Shown here: positions 37,290 to 45,072 of the stretch, piece by piece | Numbering within the stretch: position 1 is the first letter of the stretch | How the letters are laid out: every line of letters begins with the position of its first letter | From: Nitrospira sp. CR1.1 | Lineage (GTDB): Bacteria > Nitrospirota > Nitrospiria > Nitrospirales > Nitrospiraceae | DNA length: 64,000 bases | NCBI GenBank assembly: GCA_014055465.1 | Contig: WIAF01000001.1 | Coordinates: 186,001 to 250,000 of the forward strand | Direction: 5' to 3' | Translations under genes and position numbers: made by a program | Notes under the pieces: model-generated | The model's input: only the letters and a program-made list of their open reading frames with translations | What the model was told of the DNA's origin: nothing | Database searches by the model: none

Positions 37290-38204
37290 ATGACGCGACT
37301 CACCACAGTAGCAAGTGCGATACTACTGGCGGCGCTGGCCCATCCAGCGGCGGCCACCACCGGAGTGACGTTGAACCAGGTGATCAAGGAGGGCGCCGTT
37401 CGCTACTACGACCACCCGCAGGAGTTGACGCTCTCAGAAGGGTTTTGGGCGCAGGCCGGGTCTGACGTAACCGCCACGATCCATACCCAGCAGGGCTACT
37501 ATGTGGACAAGAGCCCGCTGGACGCGAAGGACAAGCAATACACCTCCAACGACGGTCGCACCTTCGTGGTCGCCGGCTGTGTGCCGAAACATTTACCCAT
37601 CAAGGGACCGGTGGGATCGGTGTGGGTGGCCTGCAACGACCTCGATTACCTCAAGGACAAGGTTGTGGAAAGCCGCTTCATCTCCTGTCTCGATCTCTTC
37701 CCCAACGGCGTGGTTTCCGGCGTCTCGATCAAGGAAATTAACAATCGGACATGGGAATCGTTCCGGTTCTCCTGCCGCGACATGGCGCCGGACGGGAACA
37801 TGGTTGGAACCGCTCAGAAATCGGATTTTCTCTTCAACTATGACCGGGAGGGCACACTGTACGAAACCACGGCGGCCAGCCGATACCTCACCTTCGGAAT
37901 CTTCGAAGTCGGCAACCGCCTCACCAGTACGAAGAGCCTGTTACAACTCGCCCTGGAACTCACCGATGCCGCGGCGATTCAGGCTGCCGGAATCAACGGT
38001 CGGCAAGTCGACGGCTTCACGCTCAGCGATAAAGTCCCGGATGCGTTTGGATTGGGCGGCATGATCAGAGTCGATTATTGGACATGTCCCCCGGGCATGG
38101 TCATCACCGGTATGGCCATCGGGCACAACCCGGATAATACAGGCAACGACACGCGGCCGGTCTACATTCTGGCCGAGTGCCGGAAATTGCTGTACACCCC
38201 GTAA
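37290..38204 (+). CDS. Secreted protein of unknown function
   Basis: 304 residues, ATG after GAGGACG. Clear signal peptide ending ...HPAAA. The mature chain has five or six cysteines (VAGCVP, WVACND, FISCLD, FSCRD, YWTCPPG, LAECRK), likely paired in the periplasm, and three repeated-looking units in which a Cys-bearing strand follows GP.GSVWVAC / SFRFSCRD / VDYWTCPPGMVITGMAIGHN. I recognise no family. It is in an operon with the preceding gene and may be its partner at the cell surface. Confidence 0.7.
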   Translation: MTRLTTVASAILLAALAHPAAATTGVTLNQVIKEGAVRYYDHPQELTLSEGFWAQAGSDVTATIHTQQGYYVDKSPLDAKDKQYTSNDGRTFVVAGCVPKHLPIKGPVGSVWVACNDLDYLKDKVVESRFISCLDLFPNGVVSGVSIKEINNRTWESFRFSCRDMAPDGNMVGTAQKSDFLFNYDREGTLYETTAASRYLTFGIFEVGNRLTSTKSLLQLALELTDAAAIQAAGINGRQVDGFTLSDKVPDAFGLGGMIRVDYWTCPPGMVITGMAIGHNPDNTGNDTRPVYILAECRKLLYTP

Positions 38205-38614
38205 CAGATTTCTCCCATGCGATGAGATGGTTGCCGCTGCGACCTCGACGAAGTCCCGCAACACTCCCCCGCTCGCCCTCCAATGATGCCTTAGGTGACG
38301 GTGAGAGCCGGGGGCGAGCCAGCCGGCCGAAAGCCCGTCGTAGCAGTACATCGGCGATGGCAGCAGAGGTGCTCTTGAATAAGGCGGGCTAGAGACTATG
38401 CGCGAGGTGCCACTGCGCCTGCCTGGTGAAATCCGGGGGTCGCCCTATCGCAACCTCCTCTTTTGTCCTCCGGACAGAAAACTCCATTATCGCCACCTCA
38501 ACCCGCCTTGACGGCGCGGCCGCCGGCTTCGCAACCCTTCGCATATTCGTCGGCCACGGCGTGGGAACCATGACCAGCCCTCCGGCAGGATGTCCCTGCC
38601 TAATGGGACTGCGC
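38205..38614. other. Intergenic region carrying one dispersed repeat
   Basis: No gene recognised. It contains repeat copy D1 (38305-38392). The rest is unassigned G+C-rich sequence between the convergent ends of the secreted gene and the small lipoprotein gene. Confidence 0.5.
38305..38392 (+). repeat. Dispersed ~88-bp repeat, copy D1
   Basis: About 80% identical by eye to 61469-61557. Shared blocks include gggcgagcc, gccggccgaa, gcccg, tcggcgat, gcagaggtgctc/gcagaagtgctc and the end gcgggctag. Both copies are intergenic and end with CTAG. A REP-like or regulatory RNA element is likely; no protein is encoded. Confidence 0.75.
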
Positions 38615-38833
38615 TCACCCATGACGAGTCGGCGTTGTGACGCCCTCCTCTCGAACCATCGGGCGAAATGACTGGTCTACCTCGTGAGCAGGGCCCTGAG
38701 GTCTTTGCTCGATGCGCGGCGGGACTGCGGCCGGCCCCTGTTGAATCTTCGGTGTCGGCGGCGCGCAAGCGGCAACGGAGAAGAATAGCCCTGCCACGAC
38801 ACTCAACACGACACTGGCGGTGATTGGCATCAT
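38615..38833 (-). CDS. Small lipoprotein (72 aa)
   Basis: ATG 38833 lies four bases after GAGGAGG. The signal (VVLSVVAGLFFSVAAC) ends in a good lipobox at Cys23; the mature part of about 50 residues is Pro/Arg/Gln-rich and probably disordered. Outer- or inner-membrane anchored, function unknown. Confidence 0.72.
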   Translation of the reverse strand: MMPITASVVLSVVAGLFFSVAACAPPTPKIQQGPAAVPPRIEQRPQGPAHEVDQSFRPMVREEGVTTPTRHG

Positions 38834-39227
38834 CCGTCCTCCTCGTCGATCCCAGGATTCTGCTCCGCTTCACGCTTGTTCCCCCGCAAGCGGATGCTCC
38901 GAACCTCTTCGCTACCTCATGACATACGCGCAACAGACATGCCAGCACCCACGCATTGCGGAAGGAGCGAATCAGACAGAATTGTTCCATCACCGGCCAA
39001 TGGCGAAGCAGAACTGCGGATATTTTCCGCAGTTCGAAGACTTTGACCTGGCGCGAATGTCCACAGCCGGAGTAGCGGCAATACCGGAACACCGGCTTAT
39101 TCCTGCGTTTTTGGCGACGGTGGGGAGAACGACCAGGGCATCGGGCTTGCTCCTCTCCGTTTCCAGGAGAGTGCGTCGAATCCTGGCGTCCTGCTTCACT
39201 CCAACAGAGCAAAAGAAGGAGGATCCT
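38834..39227. other. Divergent intergenic region with a small inverted repeat
   Basis: Lies between the small lipoprotein (minus) and the CBS gene (plus). Frames are open but not protein-like. A 10-bp inverted repeat gaactgcgga / tccgcagttc (39011-39020 and 39026-39035, 5-bp loop) is the only structure seen; it could be an operator or hairpin. Confidence 0.45.
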
Positions 39228-39665
39228 ATGAGGGCAACAGAATATTTCGTTCGAGGCTGTGATCCGAACACGCTGATCGTAAGACAAATCATGGAGGATG
39301 CCGTCGTCACGACTCATCCGGCATCGAGCGCCATGGTTGTTGCGGAGCTTTTAAGCGAGCATGCCTTTGGAAGCTTGCCGGTGGTTGAGGGAGATGGGAC
39401 CTTGCGCGGGCTCGTCACGGAGTTTGATTTGCTGAAAGCCGTCGAGCAGGGAAGAGATCTCCGAACGGTTCCCGTGTCGGACATTATGACCAGAGAGGTG
39501 GTCACCACCACTGAAGACACACCGCTCATGAATCTGATTCACCTGCTGCAAGAGCGGCACCTCATCCGCGTTCCGGTCGTGAAGGCGCAAAAACTGGTCG
39601 GGATGGTCGCACGGCGTGATGTTGTCTTTGCTTACGTGAAAGCCCGGGCGATCTACTGGCCGTAG
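39228..39665 (+). CDS. Two-CBS-domain protein
   Basis: 145 residues from ATG 39228 right after AAGGAGG. Two CBS motifs (VRQIMEDAV...GSLPVVEGDGTLRGLVTEFDLL and VSDIMTREV...IRVPVVKAQKLVGMVARRDVV). Alignable end to end with the CBS protein at 22907 (both start with ...CDP.TL.V.Q.M.DA and end in YW), so a duplicated pair of free Bateman modules. Presumably senses adenine nucleotides. It stands alone. Confidence 0.9.
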   Translation: MRATEYFVRGCDPNTLIVRQIMEDAVVTTHPASSAMVVAELLSEHAFGSLPVVEGDGTLRGLVTEFDLLKAVEQGRDLRTVPVSDIMTREVVTTTEDTPLMNLIHLLQERHLIRVPVVKAQKLVGMVARRDVVFAYVKARAIYWP

Positions 39666-39719
39666 CAGCGCCCTGCGACAGAGGCCTCCGAGCGGCATGA
39701 TGCTCCACGCGCAGAAATC

Positions 39720-40400
39720 TTACTGAACTACGCCCGGCGCAGCGCGGTGCGACCGTTCCTCCTGCGGGTGGCAACGGGTGAACATTCCCGCCGTCAAGAG
39801 CATGGTCAGGACGGCACCGGCAAAGGCCGCGGCCATGTCCTTCTGCGCATCCCACTCGTCGCCCTGGGTCCCAAGATACATACTGCCCAATTCCGGACTG
39901 ACGATCATCGCCACGATCGCTTCAATCACTTCAAAGAACCCGCTCTGCGCGAGAATGCTGCTGACCGGCATTGCATAAGCCCAAGCCCCCTGCAATCCCG
40001 CCAGACGCACCAACAATTCCCGCATGGGATAGACCAGCAGGAGACCATAGGCAAAGTGGACGATTCTATCGAACGGGTTCCGGCTCAATCCCCCCATGTC
40101 CTTGAGCCAAAAACCGAACGGCACCTCTGAATAGGTGTAGTGTGCGCCGATGGCGTGGAGCACCATGAATGCGGCAATGAGTGAGTAGGAGGTGAGAGAA
40201 AACGAGAACCGGCGGTAGGTCAGAACCAGGACCGCCACCAGTCCGACGGCCAGGAGATTTTCCAGAAACCAATCATGGCGATTGACCGGGTTGATGGCCA
40301 GCCAGATCCAGATTGCGCCATAACCACACAACAGCCCCGCCGTGATCCGGCGATGAGCCGCCTGCGCATTGCCCCGTTGCGGAATGGTTGCTCCCAGCAT
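39720..40400 (-). CDS. DUF2238 (YjdF-like) inner-membrane protein, copy 2
   Basis: 226 residues with about six membrane helices. The family block HYTYSEVPFGFWLKD...RNPFDRIVHFAYGLLLVYPMREL and the late LGTQGDEWDAQKDMAAAFAG are both present, with conserved His, Asp and Glu near the membrane. Function of the family is not known. It starts 10 bp after the stop of the adjacent DUF2238 gene and is its tandem paralogue. Confidence 0.88.
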   Translation of the reverse strand: MLGATIPQRGNAQAAHRRITAGLLCGYGAIWIWLAINPVNRHDWFLENLLAVGLVAVLVLTYRRFSFSLTSYSLIAAFMVLHAIGAHYTYSEVPFGFWLKDMGGLSRNPFDRIVHFAYGLLLVYPMRELLVRLAGLQGAWAYAMPVSSILAQSGFFEVIEAIVAMIVSPELGSMYLGTQGDEWDAQKDMAAAFAGAVLTMLLTAGMFTRCHPQEERSHRAAPGVVQ

Positions 40401-40410
40401 GTCCTGCAGG

Positions 40411-41055
40411 CTACTCTGAAAACGCCGCCTCGGACTCCAGCGCGGTCTCCGCCCCTCGAAGCGCGCGCACGACCAACAGCACCGTCATAGACAGGAGGGC
40501 GCCATAGAGCGCGGCGGCCATATCCTTTTGCGCATCCCAGATATCACCCTGCGAACCTAAATACGTCACGCCCAGTTCAGGATGCACTGCGCGAGCCACC
40601 CAGGATTCAATAATTTCCCAGAGTCCGCTCAGACCGAGCACCGTCATGACGGGCAAATAATACACCACCCATCCCCGAATCGTTGCACTCAAACGGAACA
40701 ACTCCTCCATCGGATAGGCGAGCAAGAACCCGAAACTGAAATGCACGATGCGATCAAAATGATTGCGCCCGAGATGCAACACCTTGTCCATCCACAACCC
40801 GACCGGCACCTCGGCATACGTATAGTGCACACCGATCGTATGCAAGGTGAGGAAGGCCGTGATGAGCGCATAGGAGGTATGCGAGAGGGGAAGAAACCGG
40901 TGCGTCACCACCAGGAGGACGACGAAGAGGGCCGGAAGAATGCTCGCCAGCAACCAGAATTGGGGATCGACCGGAGCCTGCGCCATCCAGACCGACACCG
41001 CCAGATACCAGAGGAGCAGCCCGCTCGAGACCAGTTTGTTGCGGCTCACCTGCAT
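40411..41055 (-). CDS. DUF2238 (YjdF-like) inner-membrane protein, copy 1
   Basis: 214 residues, ATG after AAGGAGTC. Same block order as the downstream copy: HYTYAEVPVGLWMDK...RNHFDRIVHFSFGFLLAYPMEEL and LGSQGDIWDAQKDMAAALYG, about six helices. First gene of a two-gene operon of paralogues. The invariant acidic and His residues at both membrane faces suggest metal or proton chemistry, which is inference. Confidence 0.88.
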   Translation of the reverse strand: MQVSRNKLVSSGLLLWYLAVSVWMAQAPVDPQFWLLASILPALFVVLLVVTHRFLPLSHTSYALITAFLTLHTIGVHYTYAEVPVGLWMDKVLHLGRNHFDRIVHFSFGFLLAYPMEELFRLSATIRGWVVYYLPVMTVLGLSGLWEIIESWVARAVHPELGVTYLGSQGDIWDAQKDMAAALYGALLSMTVLLVVRALRGAETALESEAAFSE

Positions 41056-41403
41056 GACTCCTTGTAAGAGGGTACTGGAGAGATTGCTTCCGATCAGACG
41101 GACGAAGGGATTGAATTACTCTACTGGATGATCCCCCTTCCTGCAACCGCCAGCCTCGGAGCGCGATGTCTCCACTGCGGCTCCCCGCCACACATTGAGG
41201 GAACCGCATCGCGCACATCAGACCTCACAACAGATCAGTTCAGCCGGAAACCTCTACACAAACGGTCTTGTTGAAATGGCGGAGAAGGGCATGGGTGAAG
41301 CGATCGCCAGGATGTTGCGGTATGAACAGGCCGAGCAGGCAATCCAATCGGTGAAGACCGGAGTTCCGCAGCAGAGCAGGCTACGGACGGCAAAAGCGGT
41401 GGA
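41056..41403. other. Intergenic region, one very doubtful short ORF
   Basis: Upstream region of the DUF2238 pair. A plus-strand frame ending at 41407 reads GEAIARMLRYEQAEQAIQSV, with a GGAGAAGGG before ATG 41291 (38 codons), but its end overlaps the opposite-strand zinc-ribbon gene and I do not call it. Confidence 0.35.
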
Positions 41404-41574
41404 TTAGGTGGAAGGCCGGGCCTGAGGTTCCTCGTCTTCAATGACGGCCCCGCATTCGAGACATCGGTAGCGAGGAGGGTCCTCGTCGTGCTCGGAACGG
41501 ATACGATCGATGAGTCGCCTGTGGAGGCAGGCGAGTGTCGGTGCCGTGGTCGGATCAAGTTGAGGACTACGCAT
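41404..41574 (-). CDS. Small zinc-ribbon-like protein (56 aa)
   Basis: ATG 41574 is five bases after GGGGAGG, an ideal ribosome-binding site. The product has a helical N-terminal half (LACLHRRLIDRIRSEHDED) and a C-terminal RYRCLECGAVIEDEE with a single CxxC, so half a zinc ribbon that would need dimerisation or the other Cys/His (Cys16, His18) to bind zinc. No family recognised. Confidence 0.65.
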   Translation of the reverse strand: MRSPQLDPTTAPTLACLHRRLIDRIRSEHDEDPPRYRCLECGAVIEDEEPQARPST

Positions 41575-42154
41575 AGAGACCTCCCCGGATCGCGGCGGAC
41601 TATGTCACAACCCAAGCGAATGCGCCCCAACCCTACCAGATTTATCAAGACTTCACACGACGAATTTCCCGCATCTGCAGGCCAGACATTTACTGACACA
41701 ATCCGTGGGATCATTGCGTTCGGCGCCTCTATATCTAGCAGGATGCGGAAAAAGTCCACCAGCGGCGTTCTCGCATCGTTCAGCGGCTCAACGTACGACA
41801 AGAGTACGATTCGCCGCTTCACTCGCTGCGGCCTTGCTGGATGGCCTTTCTGCGCATCCTGCCGACTATACTGATACCAACACGCCACGTGAGCTGATCG
41901 CGGCGTAGCGTGCAAAAAATGAGGTTTTCCGCAGCCTGCTAGAGACTGTGCATTGCCTGTGGTTTGGCCTGCTGGCTGCTGATCCCGCCCTGAACAAATG
42001 TTGTTACGGCGCCGCTCATGGGATTGGCCGCGCCGTCTCAGCGGAATAGGCGCAGGCGAACATATCGAACAGAAGAGCGCTCACCGCTGCCACCTCTCTC
42101 ACGACGTCACCGTCTCCTCAGACACAACCGGCCAACGACGTCTTTCTCTCATCG
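41575..42154. other. Intergenic region holding MITE copy A
   Basis: Contains the 208-bp repeat at 41735-41942. Outside it I see no gene on either strand. Confidence 0.5.
41735..41942 (+). repeat. MITE-like repeat, copy A
   Basis: A 208-bp element bounded by imperfect terminal inverted repeats ctagcaggatgcggaaaa (41735-41752) and ttttccgcagcctgctag (41925-41942), matching at 17 of 18 positions. An internal gcgcatcctgc repeats the end sequence. Nearly identical to copy B at 46394 over most of its length, diverged from copy C at 44368. No transposase inside, so non-autonomous or REP-derived. Confidence 0.88.
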
Positions 42155-42547
42155 TCAGGACGCAGAACGGCGCTGTGATTCGCTCAGAGCCGCCGTGATT
42201 GCCGCCTTGGCGCGTAGACGCTCGCTTTCTGCCACCGTTCGCTCCAAGGCCTTCGATGACCTCGGCTTACGCGGCATATCGGCAGCGCGCTGCGATTCTT
42301 CCATGGCCGCCGTAATCGCCGCCTTTTTATGGCGGAGCTTCGCCGCCTCAACGGTCCGAACCAACGCGGCAGAAATCTTCGGCGAGCTCTCCCCTGCGCC
42401 TTTCCGTTGAGAGAACTCCATCGCTGCCGTCACATCGTCTTTCTTCTGTCGCTGTTTCGCCGCCAAGGCCTTGCGGGCCAACGGGCTAGCGGTCGCGTTG
42501 CGTTTCGCGTTCCCGGCGGACGTCGATGCATCTTGTCTTGTTTTCAT
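42155..42547 (-). CDS. Basic protein made of three internal repeats
   Basis: 130 residues from ATG 42547, nine bases after GGAGG. After a Ser/Thr/Ala-rich head come three units of about 35 residues, each reading roughly L-x-R-T-V-x-A-(6)-(K)-A-A-I-T-A-A-M/L-E-x-S-Q-R: ...DDVTAAMEFSQR, RTVEAAKLRHKKAAITAAMEESQR and RTVAESERLRAKAAITAALSESQR. Highly charged, all-helical, no signal peptide or membrane segment. A nucleic-acid- or nucleoid-associated role is conceivable. I recognise no family. Confidence 0.72.
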   Translation of the reverse strand: MKTRQDASTSAGNAKRNATASPLARKALAAKQRQKKDDVTAAMEFSQRKGAGESSPKISAALVRTVEAAKLRHKKAAITAAMEESQRAADMPRKPRSSKALERTVAESERLRAKAAITAALSESQRRSAS

Positions 42548-42791
42548 CACGTCGTTCCTCCTCTTCATGAGTCCTGTTCGTCCTGCGGTCCGTCACCAAC
42601 AGGATCAACATGCGCCAACATGGACTACGGGATGGTGTCCCATTATACCAGGGCATTCGGCGAAGGATGAACGCTGACAGATCAGACGTCCGGGGACATG
42701 GGGAGTTGTAGGCCAATCAACGGCATTGTGTTCCCGACCTCGCCGCGGCATACTGGGTCTAGCCGTGATTCTTTTCTCAGGACACCACGCG

Positions 42792-43229
42792 ATGCGAACA
42801 CGAGGCTTTGTTTTTGGATTGATCCTGACGCTCCTCCTGTCGACAGCGGCAAGCCCGGCTCCGGCTGACCCGGGCGGCACAGGCCCCGCAACGAAGGGTG
42901 ATGCCGCGCGAGGACAAGGACTCTTTAACGGCAAAGGCATTTGTCATTATTGTCACGGCATCGATGGAGTGATCGACAAGAAACCGTCTCTCGCACCCGA
43001 CACCCGGGCGGTGATTGCGAAGCACGCCGCTTCGGCGCCGGATCTCCGCAATCGTGCGTCGCAGAAGCTGAAAGACAACAAGGCTCGGTTTCGCGCGATT
43101 CGAGAAGGCCATCCGGGGAGCGGCATGTTCCCCGATTCGACCCTGAACGATCAGGACATCTCCGACATCGTTGCCTATCTTGCAGCCCTCAGGCAGAGCG
43201 CCACGGCTCCCGGCAAGAGCCCGTACTGA
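42792..43229 (+). CDS. Periplasmic mono-heme cytochrome c
   Basis: 145 residues. Signal peptide (FGLILTLLLSTAASPAPA), heme motif CHYCH (Cys51, Cys54, His55) and a probable axial Met in HPGSGMFPDSTLNDQDISDIVAYL, a C-terminal helix typical of class I cytochromes. Different from the pair at 16806/62478. The start ATG has only a weak AGGA upstream. Electron carrier in the periplasm; stands alone and converges with the CapA-like gene. Confidence 0.87.
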   Translation: MRTRGFVFGLILTLLLSTAASPAPADPGGTGPATKGDAARGQGLFNGKGICHYCHGIDGVIDKKPSLAPDTRAVIAKHAASAPDLRNRASQKLKDNKARFRAIREGHPGSGMFPDSTLNDQDISDIVAYLAALRQSATAPGKSPY

Positions 43230-43307
43230 CCATTCTCTCCGTCGCGTCACCCGCACCGCTCGCGCTGGTCAGCTCCAGCTTCAACAGGCTTGCGGTATCG
43301 CTCTTCA

Positions 43308-44297
43308 TCATTCAATCGTCACCGTGCCGATCCCTTCTCGAAACAAAACAGCTGTCCCGAATGTCGCGCACTTGGCCTGCATCGTCCGCGCAAGAACGGT
43401 CTGCTCCCGTTCATTGGCCCGCCTGACTCGACAATGCTCGATCCGGACCGGGAGGAGAAGGATCTGCCGGATACGGGTCCGCTCGACCTCCAGGAGAAAC
43501 AGGAAGGACAGATCGTTGCGCTCAGCGCTGTCCACCATGTAGTCATCAACGAAGTCGCCGGTCGAATAGAGAATGGCTTTGCCTTGATACCATTCGATTC
43601 CTTGCGGGGTGTGATTGGAATGTCCCCAGTAGAGGTCCGCGCCCATCTCGATCAATTCATGCGCCAGCGCCCGCATCGCGCGTGACGGCGCCCCCCAATT
43701 GGGTCCCACATGCGCGCTGACCAGCACCAGGTCCGCCTGCCTTCGCGCCAAGGAAAGCGCCCGCGCCATGCGAGCCCGGTAGTTGGGCAGTACGCCGCGA
43801 TCATTGTAGGCGACATAATTGATGCCGGGCTTATTGTGCGTCGCTTCCCACTCCGGCTCATTGTCCGTCAACGCCACAAGGGCCATGGACCGTTCCCCAA
43901 GACTGAACACCGCCGGAGCAAGCGCCTCTTCCAAACTCGCCCCGGCCCCTGCGCGGGTGAGACCGGCTTCATCGAGCCGCCTCAGGCAATCCAGAAACGC
44001 CTCCTGACCATAATCAAGCACATGGTTGTTGGCCAGCATGACCCCGTCAATCCCGGCTGCTCGCAAGACGTCCACCGCCCGAGGCCTGGCGCGAAAATGA
44101 AAGGCTTTTGTCGCCGGGTGCCACGGCGCACCCCGATCACTGATCACACATTCCAAATTGATCAGGCGGCAGTCAGCACGCCGCATTACAGGGAGCATGT
44201 CGCCCCACAGGGCCTCGGGACGCACCGTGCGGTTCTCAATCACTAAGTCATTCACCAGGCGTCCGAGCATGACATCGCCGGTTAGTGCAACTTGCAT
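43308..44297 (-). CDS. CapA/PgsA-type metallophosphatase-like protein
   Basis: 329 residues from ATG 44297, four bases after GAGGA. Motifs: ALTGDVMLGR at the N terminus, NLECVIS, ANNHVLDYG, VSAHVGPNW and GHSNHTPQGIEWYQGKAILYSTGDF, the metal-binding His/Asp/Asn set of the CapA (poly-gamma-glutamate synthesis) family. No signal peptide and no capB/capC genes nearby, so an enzymatic role other than capsule synthesis is likely. Upstream, the space to the PEBP gene is filled by repeat copy C. Confidence 0.87.
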   Translation of the reverse strand: MQVALTGDVMLGRLVNDLVIENRTVRPEALWGDMLPVMRRADCRLINLECVISDRGAPWHPATKAFHFRARPRAVDVLRAAGIDGVMLANNHVLDYGQEAFLDCLRRLDEAGLTRAGAGASLEEALAPAVFSLGERSMALVALTDNEPEWEATHNKPGINYVAYNDRGVLPNYRARMARALSLARRQADLVLVSAHVGPNWGAPSRAMRALAHELIEMGADLYWGHSNHTPQGIEWYQGKAILYSTGDFVDDYMVDSAERNDLSFLFLLEVERTRIRQILLLPVRIEHCRVRRANEREQTVLARTMQAKCATFGTAVLFREGIGTVTIE

Positions 44298-44367
44298 CGT
44301 TCCTCTAGCTCGATCGCTCGCATCCCCACGGTCGCGGAGGCCGTCGCCGGATCGGCCCTTGGCCTCA

Positions 44368-44557
44368 CATGCTGCGGAAAAACTCAATTGTTGCGCAATA
44401 CGCTACACTCACTCCTGTACCGTACTGGTTTAGCAGTCATCCGCAGGATGCGCAGAAAGGCCGCAGCAAGCGAAGAGGCGAATCGTATTTCACACCGTAC
44501 GGTGAGCCTCTGAGTACCACCAGAACGCCGGCCGCGGACTTTTTCCGCATCCTGCTA
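44368..44557 (-). repeat. MITE-like repeat, copy C (diverged, inverted)
   Basis: The reverse complement aligns with copies A and B: it begins tagcaggatgcggaaaaag, has the gattcgcc...gctgcggcc and gcgcatcctgc blocks in order and ends in tttttccgcagca. The middle is clearly diverged. Its outer end at 44555-44557 supplies the TAG stop of the PEBP gene, so insertion fixed or changed the end of that gene. Confidence 0.8.
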
Positions 44558-45019
44558 CCGCGCGAACCGCCCCATCAATTGAGCTTCAGCCAGCACATGC
44601 CCCTTCATCGCCTCCACAACCTGAGCCTTTGTCGCTTTTGGTTTGAGCGGCAATTCACGATCCAGCGCATACAGCGTGAAATAATAGCGGTGAGGTGTTC
44701 CGGGTGGCGGACAGGGTCCGCCATAGCCAACCCGATGGAAGTCGTTCAGGCCCTGATGCGCATCATTCGGCAACCTCTCCTGCAAGGGCAGTCCCTCGGC
44801 CAGCCCGCGCACATCGATAGGAATGTTGAAGAGGACCCAATGCACCCAGATGCCGCCTGGCGCGTCGGGATCGTCCGCGATGAGGACAAAGCTGCGGGTA
44901 CCCGCTGGCGGATGGTCCCAGCGCAACGGCGGCGAACGATCCTCGCCCTCGCAGGTGTGCTGTTTCGGAATCGACTCCCCTTCCCTGAACGTTCCCGCGG
45001 TCAGTTCAAACGGCGGCAT
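44555..45019 (-). CDS. YbhB/YbcL (PEBP) family protein
   Basis: 154 residues, ATG seven bases after GGAGG. Typical PEBP motifs: CEGEDRSPPLRWDHPPAGTRSFVLIADDPDAPGG, IWVHWVLFNIP and GPCPPPGTPHRYYFTLYALD. These cytoplasmic or periplasmic proteins bind phospholipid-like or small anionic ligands; the bacterial role is unclear. No signal peptide. The stop codon lies in the terminal repeat of the MITE-like element C, so the natural C terminus may have been slightly altered. Confidence 0.93.
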   Translation of the reverse strand: MPPFELTAGTFREGESIPKQHTCEGEDRSPPLRWDHPPAGTRSFVLIADDPDAPGGIWVHWVLFNIPIDVRGLAEGLPLQERLPNDAHQGLNDFHRVGYGGPCPPPGTPHRYYFTLYALDRELPLKPKATKAQVVEAMKGHVLAEAQLMGRFAR

Positions 45020-45072
45020 GGTCGCTCCTCCATTTCACCGTTCTTCTCAGCAGGAGATGGCGACGTAGCGGA

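Noticed and set aside
41276-41407. Short plus-strand ORF with helical product near the MITE region
   Set aside because: No ribosome-binding site for the first ATG, and it runs into the opposite-strand zinc-ribbon gene that has an ideal one.
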